Shown piece after piece: positions 8,158-16,337 of a stretch of DNA of 64,000 bases; the stretch's first letter is position 1; every line of letters begins with the position of its first letter. Under the pieces are notes generated by a model. It saw only the letters and a list, made by a program, of their open reading frames with translations, was not told the origin of the DNA and did no database searches. The position numbers and the translations under genes were made by a program. This stretch comes from Mucilaginibacter endophyticus. Lineage in GTDB: Bacteria > Bacteroidota > Bacteroidia > Sphingobacteriales > Sphingobacteriaceae. The stretch is taken from NCBI RefSeq assembly GCF_003351025.1, contig NZ_QPCG01000004.1, forward strand, positions 664,244 through 728,243, given 5' to 3'.

Positions 8158-8573
8158 ATGCAGATTTTAAATGTGCAGCTGTGCAAATGACTTTAGCGTG
8201 AAGTTTGGAGGGAAATAAGACAGATTCCAGATGTGCAGATTTCAAATGTGCAAACGACTTTTTAATGCTATCGATTTTGCTTTTTCTGCTTTTACTGACA
8301 TGATCCCGTCAGTGTTCAATTTTTAAAAAAGGATTGTTCAACTTTTAATTTCTAAAAAATGCAAGTCGCTGATTATCAAAGATGATTTGTTCATGTTTGA
8401 TAATCAGTCAATAGTTGTTGAAATTAATTCTCTGATTATCAGCGGTGTTTTTGTTGGAAATAATTGCAAGTGTTTACACTTTAAAAAATTGAACACTCAT
8501 AAATTGAATAGTAACTGTGCTTTGCCAGTAGGTTAAGCAATCATTTGCACATTTAAATAAAATCTGCACATCT
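8158..8573. repeat. 416-bp nested inverted-repeat element upstream of feoA
   Basis: Outer arms: ATGCAGATTTTAAATGTGCA.. (8158-8190) against the complement of TCATTTGCACATTTAAATAA.. (8541-8573), with an extra partial copy of the left arm near 8220. Middle arms: GTGTTCAATTTTT (8312-8324) against 8484-8496, perfect. Inner hairpin: CTGATTATCAAA (8369-8380) against TTTGATAATCAG (8396-8407), perfect 12 bp, with a third CTGATTATCAG near 8441. The DNA is AT-rich and no protein gene is seen inside. The right arm reaches the stop codon of the small lipoprotein gene. Confidence 0.7.
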
Positions 8574-8721
8574 ACGCCATCATTTGCATAGTGTCTTTGG
8601 AATCTGCCGCTTTAACTTTCCCGAAATGCGGGCAGCCGCATCCTTTGTGAAAAATACCACATGATGATATTGCCATTAACAGCAGCGCGCCTAATAAAAT
8701 AACCAGTTTATTTTTTTTCAT
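8572..8721 (-). CDS. 49-aa cysteine-rich lipoprotein
   Basis: A short gene: ATG at 8721, TAG at 8572. The product starts MKKNKLVILLGALLLMAISS followed by Cys21, a textbook lipoprotein signal with lipobox ISSC. The mature peptide is only 29 aa and contains the compact motif KGCGCPHFGK (two further Cys) before a polar tail ending MQMMA. It overlaps the 3' end of the VanZ-like gene by 14 nt, so translational coupling is likely. I believe similar short lipoproteins with a CxCPxF motif occur in related genomes, but cannot verify it here. Function unknown; metal or thiol chemistry is a guess from the Cys/His pattern. Confidence 0.7.
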   Translation of the reverse strand: MKKNKLVILLGALLLMAISSCGIFHKGCGCPHFGKVKAADSKDTMQMMA

Positions 8722-9106
8722 TTTTTCCAATCGCCTCAATAGTCAGCATAACACTAAAAACGCCCATGCAGGCACCCAGTACATCACAAAAGAGATCGTT
8801 CCAATCACCAGTACGCCAGGTAAAAATGGAGACCTGCAGTATTTCGATAAGCCCCCCAAAAATTATGCTGACAGTCCAAATGATGAACATGCCTGTATAC
8901 GTAAGTCGCTTAGGCTTTTGTTGCCTTATTACGCCAAAGCAAACCAATACAATCAGCGTGAAAAATAAACCGCAATGCGTTAGTTTATCAAAGCCTTCAA
9001 AAAACAACGGCGATTTATCAACTGAGTCGAGATGTACCGAGCAGATCACTAAAACAAATAAGGCCCACAAAATAGCGGGCCCGTGATATTTTAAAAACAG
9101 CTTCAT
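8708..9106 (-). CDS. VanZ-like family membrane protein
   Basis: A 132-aa inner-membrane protein with four predicted helices (about residues 8-27, 42-58, 70-95, 105-122). The family pattern is visible: DKLTHCGLFF after the first helix, IFGGLIEILQ, and RTGDWNDLFCDVLGACMGV near the end. VanZ of enterococci gives low-level teicoplanin resistance, but most members have no assigned role. I start it at the Met of MKLFLKYHG (9106), 1 nt after the gcvH stop, rather than at an upstream Met inside gcvH. It is thus the second gene of a gcvH-vanZ-small lipoprotein run. Confidence 0.85.
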   Translation of the reverse strand: MKLFLKYHGPAILWALFVLVICSVHLDSVDKSPLFFEGFDKLTHCGLFFTLIVLVCFGVIRQQKPKRLTYTGMFIIWTVSIIFGGLIEILQVSIFTWRTGDWNDLFCDVLGACMGVFSVMLTIEAIGKNEKK

Positions 9107-9107
9107 T

Positions 9108-9488
9108 TTATGCGCCGATAACCGCCTGGTACTCGTCGGCAGATAAAAGAGCGTCAACATCAGCTGCATTAGCCACGGTAATTTTTACCATCCAGCCTTC
9201 GCCATATGGATCGCTGTTTACCAGGTCTGGCTGATTGTTTAGCGCCGGGTTAACTTCGGTTACAGTACCGGTAACGGGCATAAACAGGTCAGATACAGTT
9301 TTTACTGCTTCAACAGTGCCAAAAACTTCGTCTTTAGCAACTTCTTTACCTAATGAAGTAACATCAACATAAACAATGTCGCCCAGCTCGCCCTGAGCAA
9401 ATTCGGTGATGCCTACGGTAGCTACATTGCCTTCAACCTTAATCCACTCGTGATCTTTGGTGTATTTTAATTCAGCTGGAAAATTCAT
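9108..9488 (-). CDS. gcvH: glycine cleavage system H protein
   Basis: GcvH carries the aminomethyl group between the P, T and L proteins on a lipoyl-lysine. The 126 aa from MNFPAELKYTKDHEW match the family length. The lipoylated Lys is K63 in GTVEAVKTVSDLF, and GDIVYVDV and NSDPYGEGWMVKI are conserved. I prefer this start over one 24 codons upstream because the upstream part (MHNLHIHNCENQ..) is not family-like and overlaps the promoter at 9509-9537. The other gcv genes are not in the window. Confidence 0.95.
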   Translation of the reverse strand: MNFPAELKYTKDHEWIKVEGNVATVGITEFAQGELGDIVYVDVTSLGKEVAKDEVFGTVEAVKTVSDLFMPVTGTVTEVNPALNNQPDLVNSDPYGEGWMVKITVANAADVDALLSADEYQAVIGA

Positions 9489-9508
9489 GTCATTAAATTT
9501 TGTGTGCT

Positions 9509-9537
9509 CAAAAATAGTAAAACTTTGGTTTTCGCAA
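9509..9537 (-). promoter_or_regulatory. probable promoter of gcvH
   Basis: Minus strand TTG (9537-9535), 18-nt spacer, TATTTTTG (9516-9509), matching the Bacteroidota -33/-7 pattern. The gcvH ATG is 20 nt downstream. Confidence 0.6.
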
Positions 9538-9614
9538 TTATGGATATGTAAATTATGCAATCATCATTTTCTATATGTCATAGTGATGATTTATCGGAAA
9601 TATATTTGTCCGTT

Positions 9615-10637
9615 TTAAAACTCGCGTTTAGTGTTGGCTACCCAGGTGTCCAGTGCGGTTAGTTGCTTTTCGTTCTCCTTAAACCATTTGGCATTTTCTT
9701 CCTGGTTAGCGGTTAATGATACCAGATGTGCAAACGCGTCCATGTTTTCGCTTTGACCAAGTTGTTTAAAATAATCGGCCATATAGCGAGTATAGAAATC
9801 ATTTTTCTGATCGCCGTAAAAACTTGAAGAAACCTTAAATGCTTCAATAAGCTGAAATTTAAGCGAGTCGGTAACTGAGAGATTAGTTTTACCCGATGTT
9901 GCATTAACGATGGCCATGGGCAAAATCAGGTTACCGGTATTGAGATCATTTTTATCAATCGTCATATTGATACTTTTCTCGCCGGTTTTTTTAATGCCGT
10001 AATGTAAAATGGACTGGATGCTTTGGTAGGCCCCCGCCGATCTTTTAGTTTGGGGTTCGAGCATCAAAAAGCTGCACCAAGCCAACAGGGAGCAACCCCG
10101 CTTGCCTTCCATCGCAAGCGCCATCGCATACGCCCGCTGGCTGCTGGCATGTTTGGGCTGAAGTTTAATGGCATCTACAGCGGCATCTTCACTTTCCTTG
10201 TATTTTTTTACCCTGTAATAGGTTATGGCTAAATTATAATGGAGGCGCTGATAATCCGGATCTATCGAAATACCTTTTTGAAACAACTCAATGGCTTTTT
10301 CGGGTTGATTGTCGTCGTCATAAATGCTGCCCAACATATCGTATGCGCCGCCACTTTTAGGATCCAGCTTCATTAACTTTTCAAGGTAAGGAATAGCCTC
10401 CTTTCCCTTGCCACTGCTAAACAGCGTATATGACATTTCGTGATAGGCGGTGGGATAATTAGGATCCAGCTTTAGCGCGGCCTGGTACTTTTCAATAGCC
10501 TCGGCATATTTACCCTCATCGTGAAGGGCAACACCCTGCTTTACAAGATTAACGGCTTCCTGGTTGGTTTGCGCTTTAACTTTAAATGACAGGGTTACCG
10601 CTATAAATAGCAAAAGGATTTTGTGATAGGTTTTCAT
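9615..10637 (-). CDS. secreted tetratricopeptide-repeat protein
   Basis: TPR proteins scaffold other proteins through stacked helix pairs. This one has a signal peptide (MKTYHKILLLFIAVTLSFKVKAQ) and about four TPR units in residues 30-170 (for example ALKLDPNYPTAYHEMSY, LMKLDPKSGGAYDMLG, ISIDPDYQRLHYNLA). A C-terminal helical region of about 160 aa follows, with no known domain. I start at 10637 because the sequence upstream is not signal-like. It is a paralogue of the next gene upstream (10681-11655), sharing the block CSFLMLEPQ/CSFLLLDPE after the repeats. Partner and role unknown. Confidence 0.75.
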   Translation of the reverse strand: MKTYHKILLLFIAVTLSFKVKAQTNQEAVNLVKQGVALHDEGKYAEAIEKYQAALKLDPNYPTAYHEMSYTLFSSGKGKEAIPYLEKLMKLDPKSGGAYDMLGSIYDDDNQPEKAIELFQKGISIDPDYQRLHYNLAITYYRVKKYKESEDAAVDAIKLQPKHASSQRAYAMALAMEGKRGCSLLAWCSFLMLEPQTKRSAGAYQSIQSILHYGIKKTGEKSINMTIDKNDLNTGNLILPMAIVNATSGKTNLSVTDSLKFQLIEAFKVSSSFYGDQKNDFYTRYMADYFKQLGQSENMDAFAHLVSLTANQEENAKWFKENEKQLTALDTWVANTKREF

Positions 10638-10680
10638 ACCGAAATTTACGAAACCTGTTTTGCAAAAAACAAGAACCGAC

Positions 10681-11655
10681 CTAAAATTTTCTTTCGGCAG
10701 ATGCCATCCATTCGTCCAATGCTTTACGCTGATCGGTATTGTTTTGCAACCAGTTAGCAGCGCCCGCTTTATCGGCACTCAGACTAATCAGTTTAACAGC
10801 GGTTGAAAAGTTGGGCGACTGAGATAGTTTATAAAAGAAGGCCGCGTAGTAGTTCCAAAAGAAGGATTGCATGCCCGGTTTTTCTCCGAGTTTGCCAACA
10901 GCGGTAAAGATATTTTTCAATTGGGTTTCCAATTGACCGCCCGGTGCAACCGCGGCGCTTAAGGTTTTATTGAGGAGCAACGTTTCGGCATCTGCTTTTC
11001 CTGCTTTCAGGTCGCCGCCTTTTAGTAAACTTTGTAGGTTGGTATAGGCTTCATCTGCGCGCGAGCCTTCCGGGTCAAGAAGCAGGAAGCTGCACAAGCC
11101 CATTAATGCCGGTACCCTTTTGTTTTGGTGGAAAGTTACCAACCCGTAAAGGCGCTGGCTATTGGCATGTTTGGGATCGAGCTTAATGGCTTCAATGGCT
11201 GCCTGTTCGGCATCGGCATATTTTTGCGCACGGAAATAGGCTATCCCCAAGTTAAAGTATAAGGGCTGATAATCAGGTTTTAACTTAATTCCTTTCTGGT
11301 ACGCCTCAATGGCTTGCTGCGGCTGATGCGAGGCATCATAAATGCTGCCCATGAGCTCATAAGCGGGGCCGGTTAGGTCGCCGCCGGCTTTTATAACTTT
11401 ATTTAAGTATGGGATACCTTCTGTCCCTTTTCCGGCAGCATTGAGTGTGTAGGCCATCTGGTAATTGGCCTGGGCATTTTCAGGATCGGTGGCCAGGGCC
11501 TGGTTATATTTTGTCATAGCCCCGGTATAATCCTTTTCGCTGTTAAGTTTTATACCTTCTTTTATAATGCTGTTTATGTCAGTATTTTGAGCCTGCGTTA
11601 ATCCGGCGGCAAGCATAAAAGCGATAATAAGCAATCCTTTTTTCAACCAAATCAT
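10681..11655 (-). CDS. secreted tetratricopeptide-repeat protein (paralogue)
   Basis: A 324-aa protein with a signal peptide (MIWLKKGLLIIAFMLAAGLTQAQ) and TPR units in residues 30-170 (ALATDPENAQANYQMAY, GIKLKPDYQPLYFNLGIAYF, AIKLDPKHANSQRLYGL). The C-terminal part matches the downstream neighbour in layout (LMGLCSFLLLDPEGS, WLQNNTDQRKALDEWMAS). The two genes are tandem duplicates 43 nt apart on the minus strand and probably one transcript. It is divergent from the serine hydrolase at 11766. No functional domain beyond the repeats was recognised. Confidence 0.75.
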   Translation of the reverse strand: MIWLKKGLLIIAFMLAAGLTQAQNTDINSIIKEGIKLNSEKDYTGAMTKYNQALATDPENAQANYQMAYTLNAAGKGTEGIPYLNKVIKAGGDLTGPAYELMGSIYDASHQPQQAIEAYQKGIKLKPDYQPLYFNLGIAYFRAQKYADAEQAAIEAIKLDPKHANSQRLYGLVTFHQNKRVPALMGLCSFLLLDPEGSRADEAYTNLQSLLKGGDLKAGKADAETLLLNKTLSAAVAPGGQLETQLKNIFTAVGKLGEKPGMQSFFWNYYAAFFYKLSQSPNFSTAVKLISLSADKAGAANWLQNNTDQRKALDEWMASAERKF

Positions 11656-11765
11656 ACTTAAACATACTAATTGGTGCTAACTAACAGAAAATTTTAAAAC
11701 TTTAATTAATACCTGCTGTATAATTTCTAATTTTCGCATTCGTTTAGTGTGAGATAAATTGCTTT

Positions 11766-12977
11766 ATGAGATTAGTGTACAAAAGCCTGGTAGTGTTTAC
11801 TGCCCCCCTGTTACTGTTATCCTGTTCATCAAAAAATAAAAATAAAGACCAAGCGCAATCGCAGGTTACGGCCAAGCCGCTCGATACCGCGGCGCTACTG
11901 GCTTATAATCCCAAAAATGCCGATAAAAAGATAGATGCCGTAATGCAGGAACTGCACCGTACCCGTGGTTTTAACGGCAATGTGCTGGTGGCAAAAAAAG
12001 GTAAAATAGTGTATGAAAAAGCCATAGGCTGGGCCGACTACCTGCATCGCGACAGCCTGAAGATAGGCTCACAGTTTGAGCTGGCTTCAGTTACTAAAAC
12101 CATGACTTCAACAGCTATTTTGATGCTGATGGAGCGCGGCAAACTCAAACTTGACGACGACGTTAAAAAGTTTTTCCCTGATTTTCCTTACGATGGCGTA
12201 ACCATTCGCCTGCTGCTCACACACCGGTCGGGAATGATGAATTACGTATATTTTATCGATGACATATACCGAAAAAATCATTTGAACCAACGCAAAGGAC
12301 TTACCAATGCTGAGGCCATGAAAATGATTGCCGATTATAAGCCAACACGTTTCAACGAGCCTAATAAGCGCTTCCTGTATAACAACTCCAACTTTATGGT
12401 ACTGGGCTCTATCATTGAAAAAGTGAGCGGAATGAGCTATGCGCAATTTATGCAGGAAAATGTATTTAAACCGGCCAGCATGGCGCATACCCATGTTTAC
12501 TCAAAAGCGGTATATGATAAAATTCCGGTTGATGTTGTTGGTCACGATCGCGGCCAGTGGCGCTACTCGGTAGTACAAAACTTTTTGGATGGCCCTGTAG
12601 GTGATAAAGGTATTTACAGCACGGTTGGCGATTTATTCCTGTTTGATCGTGCCCTGCGTGCAGGCTTGCTATTAAAGCCTGCAACACTTGATTCGGCATA
12701 TGTGCCACGCAACCCAATGGTACATGGGCATTTTAGCTACGGCTATGGTTGGCGTACATTTACCGCCCCTGGCCAGGAAGTAATTTATCATACCGGTTGG
12801 TGGCACGGGTTCAGGCATATTTACCTGCGCGATATGAAGAATGATATCACCGTTGTGCTGCTTACCAACCTGGCCAATGGCAGTTTGCTTAAACTCGACG
12901 ATCTGTTTAATACAGTTGGCATGCCTGTTGTACGTAAAAGTGCATATAACGGTAATGGTGATACCAGTGATGATTAA
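11766..12977 (+). CDS. serine hydrolase lipoprotein, class C beta-lactamase fold
   Basis: A 403-aa lipoprotein (LLLLSC, Cys20) with the penicillin-binding/AmpC/esterase fold. The catalytic set is present: S108-V-T-K111 in ELASVTKTM, Tyr205-Asn206-Asn207 as the YxN element in RFLYNNSN, and His342-Thr-Gly as the third motif in YHTGWWHG. Such proteins are often D-aminopeptidases, carboxypeptidases or esterases in the periplasm; true beta-lactamase activity is less likely for this branch. It stands alone between a divergent TPR gene and ybaB. Confidence 0.85.
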   Translation: MRLVYKSLVVFTAPLLLLSCSSKNKNKDQAQSQVTAKPLDTAALLAYNPKNADKKIDAVMQELHRTRGFNGNVLVAKKGKIVYEKAIGWADYLHRDSLKIGSQFELASVTKTMTSTAILMLMERGKLKLDDDVKKFFPDFPYDGVTIRLLLTHRSGMMNYVYFIDDIYRKNHLNQRKGLTNAEAMKMIADYKPTRFNEPNKRFLYNNSNFMVLGSIIEKVSGMSYAQFMQENVFKPASMAHTHVYSKAVYDKIPVDVVGHDRGQWRYSVVQNFLDGPVGDKGIYSTVGDLFLFDRALRAGLLLKPATLDSAYVPRNPMVHGHFSYGYGWRTFTAPGQEVIYHTGWWHGFRHIYLRDMKNDITVVLLTNLANGSLLKLDDLFNTVGMPVVRKSAYNGNGDTSDD

Positions 12978-12983
12978 TTTTTT

Positions 12984-13089
12984 GTGGTGAATAGTTGATT
13001 AAGTGAATGGTTAAGGGCAGAGAGCTATATCGATTCATTTTTTGACACTTCCAACTACTCACCTAATTAACTCAATCAACCACTCACTT
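12984..13089. repeat. inverted repeat built from GTGAATGGTTGA-like words
   Basis: Left part GTGGTGAATAGTTGATTAAG.. (12984-13015) and right part CAACTACTCACCTAATTAAC.. (13052-13089) are loose inverted copies made of short repeated words. It fills the whole gap before ybaB, so the ybaB promoter must overlap it or lie upstream. Confidence 0.55.
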
Positions 13090-13102
13090 AATAAATAAAA
13101 TC

Positions 13103-13417
13103 ATGTTTGATAAATTAATGGAAGCCCAGCAAAAGGCTGGCGAAATGAAAAAACGCCTTGATGCCATCGGTGTATCAGGCGCGGCCGAGGGCGGTAAAAT
13201 AGTTGTTAATGCTAACGCCAATAAGGTGATCCAGTCAGTACAGATAGACCCGGATTTTTTAGCTGATGCTGATAAGGAAGAGTTGGAAGAGTTACTTGTT
13301 GTTGCTATTAACAAAGCCATTGAACAAGCAGAAAACATTAGCCAAAGCGAAATGGCTGCCATGACCCAAAGTATGTTTGGTGGCCTGGGCGGGCTTGGCA
13401 ATATGTTTGGTAAATAA
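13103..13417 (+). CDS. ybaB: YbaB/EbfC nucleoid-associated protein
   Basis: A 104-aa DNA-binding protein of the YbaB/EbfC family, which dimerises and coats DNA. The N-terminal helix (MFDKLMEAQQKAGEMKKRL), the central GGKIVVNANANKVIQSVQID and the C-terminal Gly-rich tail (MFGGLGGLGNMFGK) are typical. In many bacteria it lies with dnaX and recR, but not here. Start choice is supported by the helix beginning at Met1. Confidence 0.92.
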   Translation: MFDKLMEAQQKAGEMKKRLDAIGVSGAAEGGKIVVNANANKVIQSVQIDPDFLADADKEELEELLVVAINKAIEQAENISQSEMAAMTQSMFGGLGGLGNMFGK

Positions 13418-13462
13418 GAATAATATGTACGCCTGCTTCAAAAAGGCATTAGTGATAATCGA

Positions 13463-13506
13463 AATCTTATACGTCATCTCAATTAGCTGAGATGACGTAT
13501 AAGATT
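13463..13506. terminator. bidirectional terminator, 19-bp perfect palindrome
   Basis: Arms AATCTTATACGTCATCTCA and its exact reverse complement flank a 6-nt loop (ATTAGC). It sits between ybaB (plus) and the metal-type barrel gene (minus), so it can end both transcripts. The outer AATCTTATAC word recurs in the palindrome at 44569-44711, suggesting a repeat put to use as a terminator. Confidence 0.75.
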
Positions 13507-13528
13507 CTGCCTGATTTACACCGGCCGA

Positions 13529-14923
13529 TTACATTCTCATCAGCGCCGGGCTTATCCTTAAATAAACTTCAAACCCGACCGGAGCGCTGCCATAAAGAGG
13601 CTTCAATGCCGATGGTGAAACATTGAGTGTAGCCTGTATCCCACCGGTTACATTGGTGTTTTTAAAGCTGCTTAAAATATGGTTAACCCCCAATGTTAAG
13701 GCATTGATATTAAAGTTTGGGTTAAGCGGATAGGTATCATGCATATCCAGCTCTTCGGCATCTTTCTGCACAAATTCATATCTGCCGTAAATAGCTGTTT
13801 TGTTGAGCTGGAAAGTATTCTCCAGCAAAACGGATGGCTGTGTTTTTTTGTTGTCCGAATAATGATTTTGCCCGTAAACCACTGTGGTTGCCACGTAGCT
13901 GTTTTTACCCAGCATTTTGGTATGGATGGCCGATGCTGTAAACCTGTTCACGTTTTGGCTGGGCTCGGCTTCTTCGGGGCTATGGATCCATCCGTCGGAC
14001 ACCTGTAATGCCCACTCTTTGGATGGGTTATAGGACAACCGGGCCGAATATGAATCAAACCGCGCTTTATCAAAATCATAACGGTGCTCGTCCGGCTCAC
14101 GGCCGGTAAATATCGAGCCTTCCAGTTTTACATTTTTTATGCGGAAGGCTAATGTTGCTACCCCGAAGGTGATGTGCGTTGCATCCTGGTAATGGTGACC
14201 AAGCGGTGCGTCGGGATCATTTATGGCCGAAAGGCGGTGCATAAACACCGGCGGACCTAAAGCAGGCTCGCCCGGGTATCCGAAGGAAAGGGAGATATCA
14301 GCATCCTTCGCCACCCGCTGGGTATAAGCTACGCTCAGTTCTGCAAAAAGGTCGTGCGGGTGTTGTTTATCAACCAGTTTGCGCCCTTTGTACGATTCGC
14401 CGGTTTGGTACAGCAGCGGATAGCCGCCATTACCTACCAAAAAAGGGTCGAACGAGAACATGGTGTTGATAGAGAACAGGCCATTGTTGCCAACTTTGCG
14501 CTGAGTCATAAACATGAGCCAATTAGGCACATCAATCCTGTTGCTGCCTCCGCGTTTACCGGAGTTAAACAGGTCCTGATTATTATACCGGGCGAAAAAA
14601 CTACCGTGTACCATACTCATCCATTTTTTACCATGGATCATATAGGCGTACATCGGTGTTTCGTCCGGTACCCATGAGGTTCCTGAGCCATCGCGGTTCA
14701 TGGGGAGATCACGCGAGAACTGGCTGGTCATCGTCATATGATGATGCATAGGGGTATCCATTTTCATGCCGCTCATGTCCATGCCATCCATAACCATGGG
14801 TTTGGTGCTGTTCATGCGTAGGTTTTTCTTTGTGGTATCGCTCATTTGCATATCATGGTGATGCTGAGCGGATACACCGAAAGCAGCCAAAAATATGGCG
14901 ATGAACAATATATATTTTTTCAT
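13529..14923 (-). CDS. outer-membrane barrel-like protein with His/Met-rich N-terminus
   Basis: A 464-aa protein with a signal peptide (MKKYILFIAIFLAAFGVSAQ). Directly after cleavage comes a stretch of about 45 residues crowded with His and Met (HHHDMQM, MVMDGMDMSGMKMD, MHHHMTMT), the kind of sequence that binds Cu(I)/Cu(II). The rest has alternating aromatic/polar strands and ends RISPALMRM, in keeping with a beta-barrel of the porin type. It is the last gene of the minus-strand set with the HMA and HYC_CC_PP proteins, 20 nt after another barrel gene. Role in copper handling is inference from the motif and neighbours. Confidence 0.7.
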   Translation of the reverse strand: MKKYILFIAIFLAAFGVSAQHHHDMQMSDTTKKNLRMNSTKPMVMDGMDMSGMKMDTPMHHHMTMTSQFSRDLPMNRDGSGTSWVPDETPMYAYMIHGKKWMSMVHGSFFARYNNQDLFNSGKRGGSNRIDVPNWLMFMTQRKVGNNGLFSINTMFSFDPFLVGNGGYPLLYQTGESYKGRKLVDKQHPHDLFAELSVAYTQRVAKDADISLSFGYPGEPALGPPVFMHRLSAINDPDAPLGHHYQDATHITFGVATLAFRIKNVKLEGSIFTGREPDEHRYDFDKARFDSYSARLSYNPSKEWALQVSDGWIHSPEEAEPSQNVNRFTASAIHTKMLGKNSYVATTVVYGQNHYSDNKKTQPSVLLENTFQLNKTAIYGRYEFVQKDAEELDMHDTYPLNPNFNINALTLGVNHILSSFKNTNVTGGIQATLNVSPSALKPLYGSAPVGFEVYLRISPALMRM

Positions 14924-14943
14924 AATAATAGTAGTTGTAGGGG

Positions 14944-15744
14944 TTACAGATTAAAAAAGTTGTACTCCAGTCTGATGAGGTACATGTTTTTGGTGTTTCG
15001 CTGCATATCATTGTAGATAGGCGTCCGGTACGAGAAATCCACGCGGCAGGCACTGTTGAAGATCAGCTGCAGGGCCGGGGCAACATCCAGATAACTTTCG
15101 CCATGCCCCGGATTGGTTTTACCCAGCAACTCACAATACACATTAAGGTTTACCTGTTTGTAATCCCGGTAATTGCGCGGCAGCAGCAAATAACCTCCCG
15201 ACAATGTATAGGCCACGGCATTGCGCACCCTATCCACCGGTAGTTCATAGTTCCCGCTATTGTTAAAAGCGCGCAAATAGCTTGCCGATCCGGAAAGCGC
15301 CAGTTTATGCAGCAGTTGTGTGAAAACCACCCCACCCTGCGCGCCGCTGTTGTCGCCTTCTAAAGTAATTTCCCGGTTAACTATAGGGTTATTGATGCTT
15401 GACAGTTTGGCAAAAAAAGCACCTCTGAAATGGCGTTGAACGGTATCAATAGATAAAAACCGGTACTTGGCATACACGCTGCCGCCTTCAAAATGTTGAT
15501 TGTTACTGTAGTAATCAGACATATAAACCGAGCCATGAACCATAAGGTGGCGGCTAACACCGTACATGGCCTCAATGGTGCTCCGGCTTTTATAGGTTGG
15601 CGAAAAATATCCCTGGTTTTCGACACGAATGCCTAATGAACTGGTTGCCATATTGCTGGCAGGCTCGGTATTTACATACAGCTCCTGTGCAAACAACGGG
15701 CAAGCCATTGCCATAAGGCAAATAGCCAATATTATCCTCTTCAT
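14944..15744 (-). CDS. putative outer-membrane beta-barrel protein
   Basis: A 266-aa protein with signal peptide MKRIILAICLMAMACPLFAQ and a body of alternating strands ending RLEYNFFNL, where a C-terminal Phe after aromatic positions is usual for Bam-inserted barrels. No domain recognised. It lies 24 nt after the HMA gene and 20 nt before the His/Met-rich barrel, so it belongs to the same probable operon; in related genomes such proteins are simply hypothetical. Function unknown, metal-linked by context only. Confidence 0.65.
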   Translation of the reverse strand: MKRIILAICLMAMACPLFAQELYVNTEPASNMATSSLGIRVENQGYFSPTYKSRSTIEAMYGVSRHLMVHGSVYMSDYYSNNQHFEGGSVYAKYRFLSIDTVQRHFRGAFFAKLSSINNPIVNREITLEGDNSGAQGGVVFTQLLHKLALSGSASYLRAFNNSGNYELPVDRVRNAVAYTLSGGYLLLPRNYRDYKQVNLNVYCELLGKTNPGHGESYLDVAPALQLIFNSACRVDFSYRTPIYNDMQRNTKNMYLIRLEYNFFNL

Positions 15745-15768
15745 AAAAAATGATGTTAAATGAAGGGC

Positions 15769-16269
15769 TTATATAGCTAAATGATAAACGCGACCACTTG
15801 CCGGAGCAGTGTCGGTAACCTGGCCAAGATATTTTTTGGATACTGATTTTGGAGCGAAGCCATTATCAACCACAGTAAAGTTTACATCGCCGGTAAATGA
15901 TTTATCGGCAGCGTTAAGCAGGCGGTAGGTATCGCCTCCATAGTTGAAAGTGTTTTCGGCAACCTTGGTGTTAGCGAAGTTAAAAGTGGCTTTTAAACTG
16001 TTAACCGAAAAGCCGGAACCCTGAACCTTTTTGCTGATCTGCTCGAAATTTACAGGCACATCATTTTTAAAGGTAATGAGGTAAGTATTGCGGATCAGGT
16101 CGGTTTTGATATCACCAACAAAAGGCAATGCCCGTAACGCTTTCTCGGTTGATTTGGCGCAAAGGGCGCAGGTAAGGCCGCTAACCTGTAGTTCGGCTTT
16201 GGTGAATTGTGCTTTAGCTGCGGTTATAGAAAGCGAAAATATAAGGATGAATATTTTTAAAGATTTCAT
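15769..16269 (-). CDS. secreted heavy-metal-associated (HMA) domain protein
   Basis: A 166-aa protein with signal peptide (MKSLKIFILIFSLSITAAKA) followed by an HMA ferredoxin-like fold. The metal motif is GLTCALC (Cys34, Cys37), close to the classical GMTCxxC of copper chaperones and P1B-ATPases. Most HMA proteins are cytosolic or membrane domains; an exported version suggests periplasmic copper binding or a reductive step. The C-terminal 80 residues are not a second HMA domain. It sits second in the set, 68 nt after the HYC_CC_PP gene. Confidence 0.82.
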   Translation of the reverse strand: MKSLKIFILIFSLSITAAKAQFTKAELQVSGLTCALCAKSTEKALRALPFVGDIKTDLIRNTYLITFKNDVPVNFEQISKKVQGSGFSVNSLKATFNFANTKVAENTFNYGGDTYRLLNAADKSFTGDVNFTVVDNGFAPKSVSKKYLGQVTDTAPASGRVYHLAI

Positions 16270-16337
16270 GTTGATCGTGTAATTAATTGTTAGATAATAA
16301 ACTGAAGATAAGGTTTATCGGGTTAACAATTAACAGA

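Noticed and set aside
12108..12717. Two minus-strand frames opposite the serine hydrolase
   Set aside because: They lie inside a gene with all catalytic motifs intact and show His/Ile-rich antisense composition.
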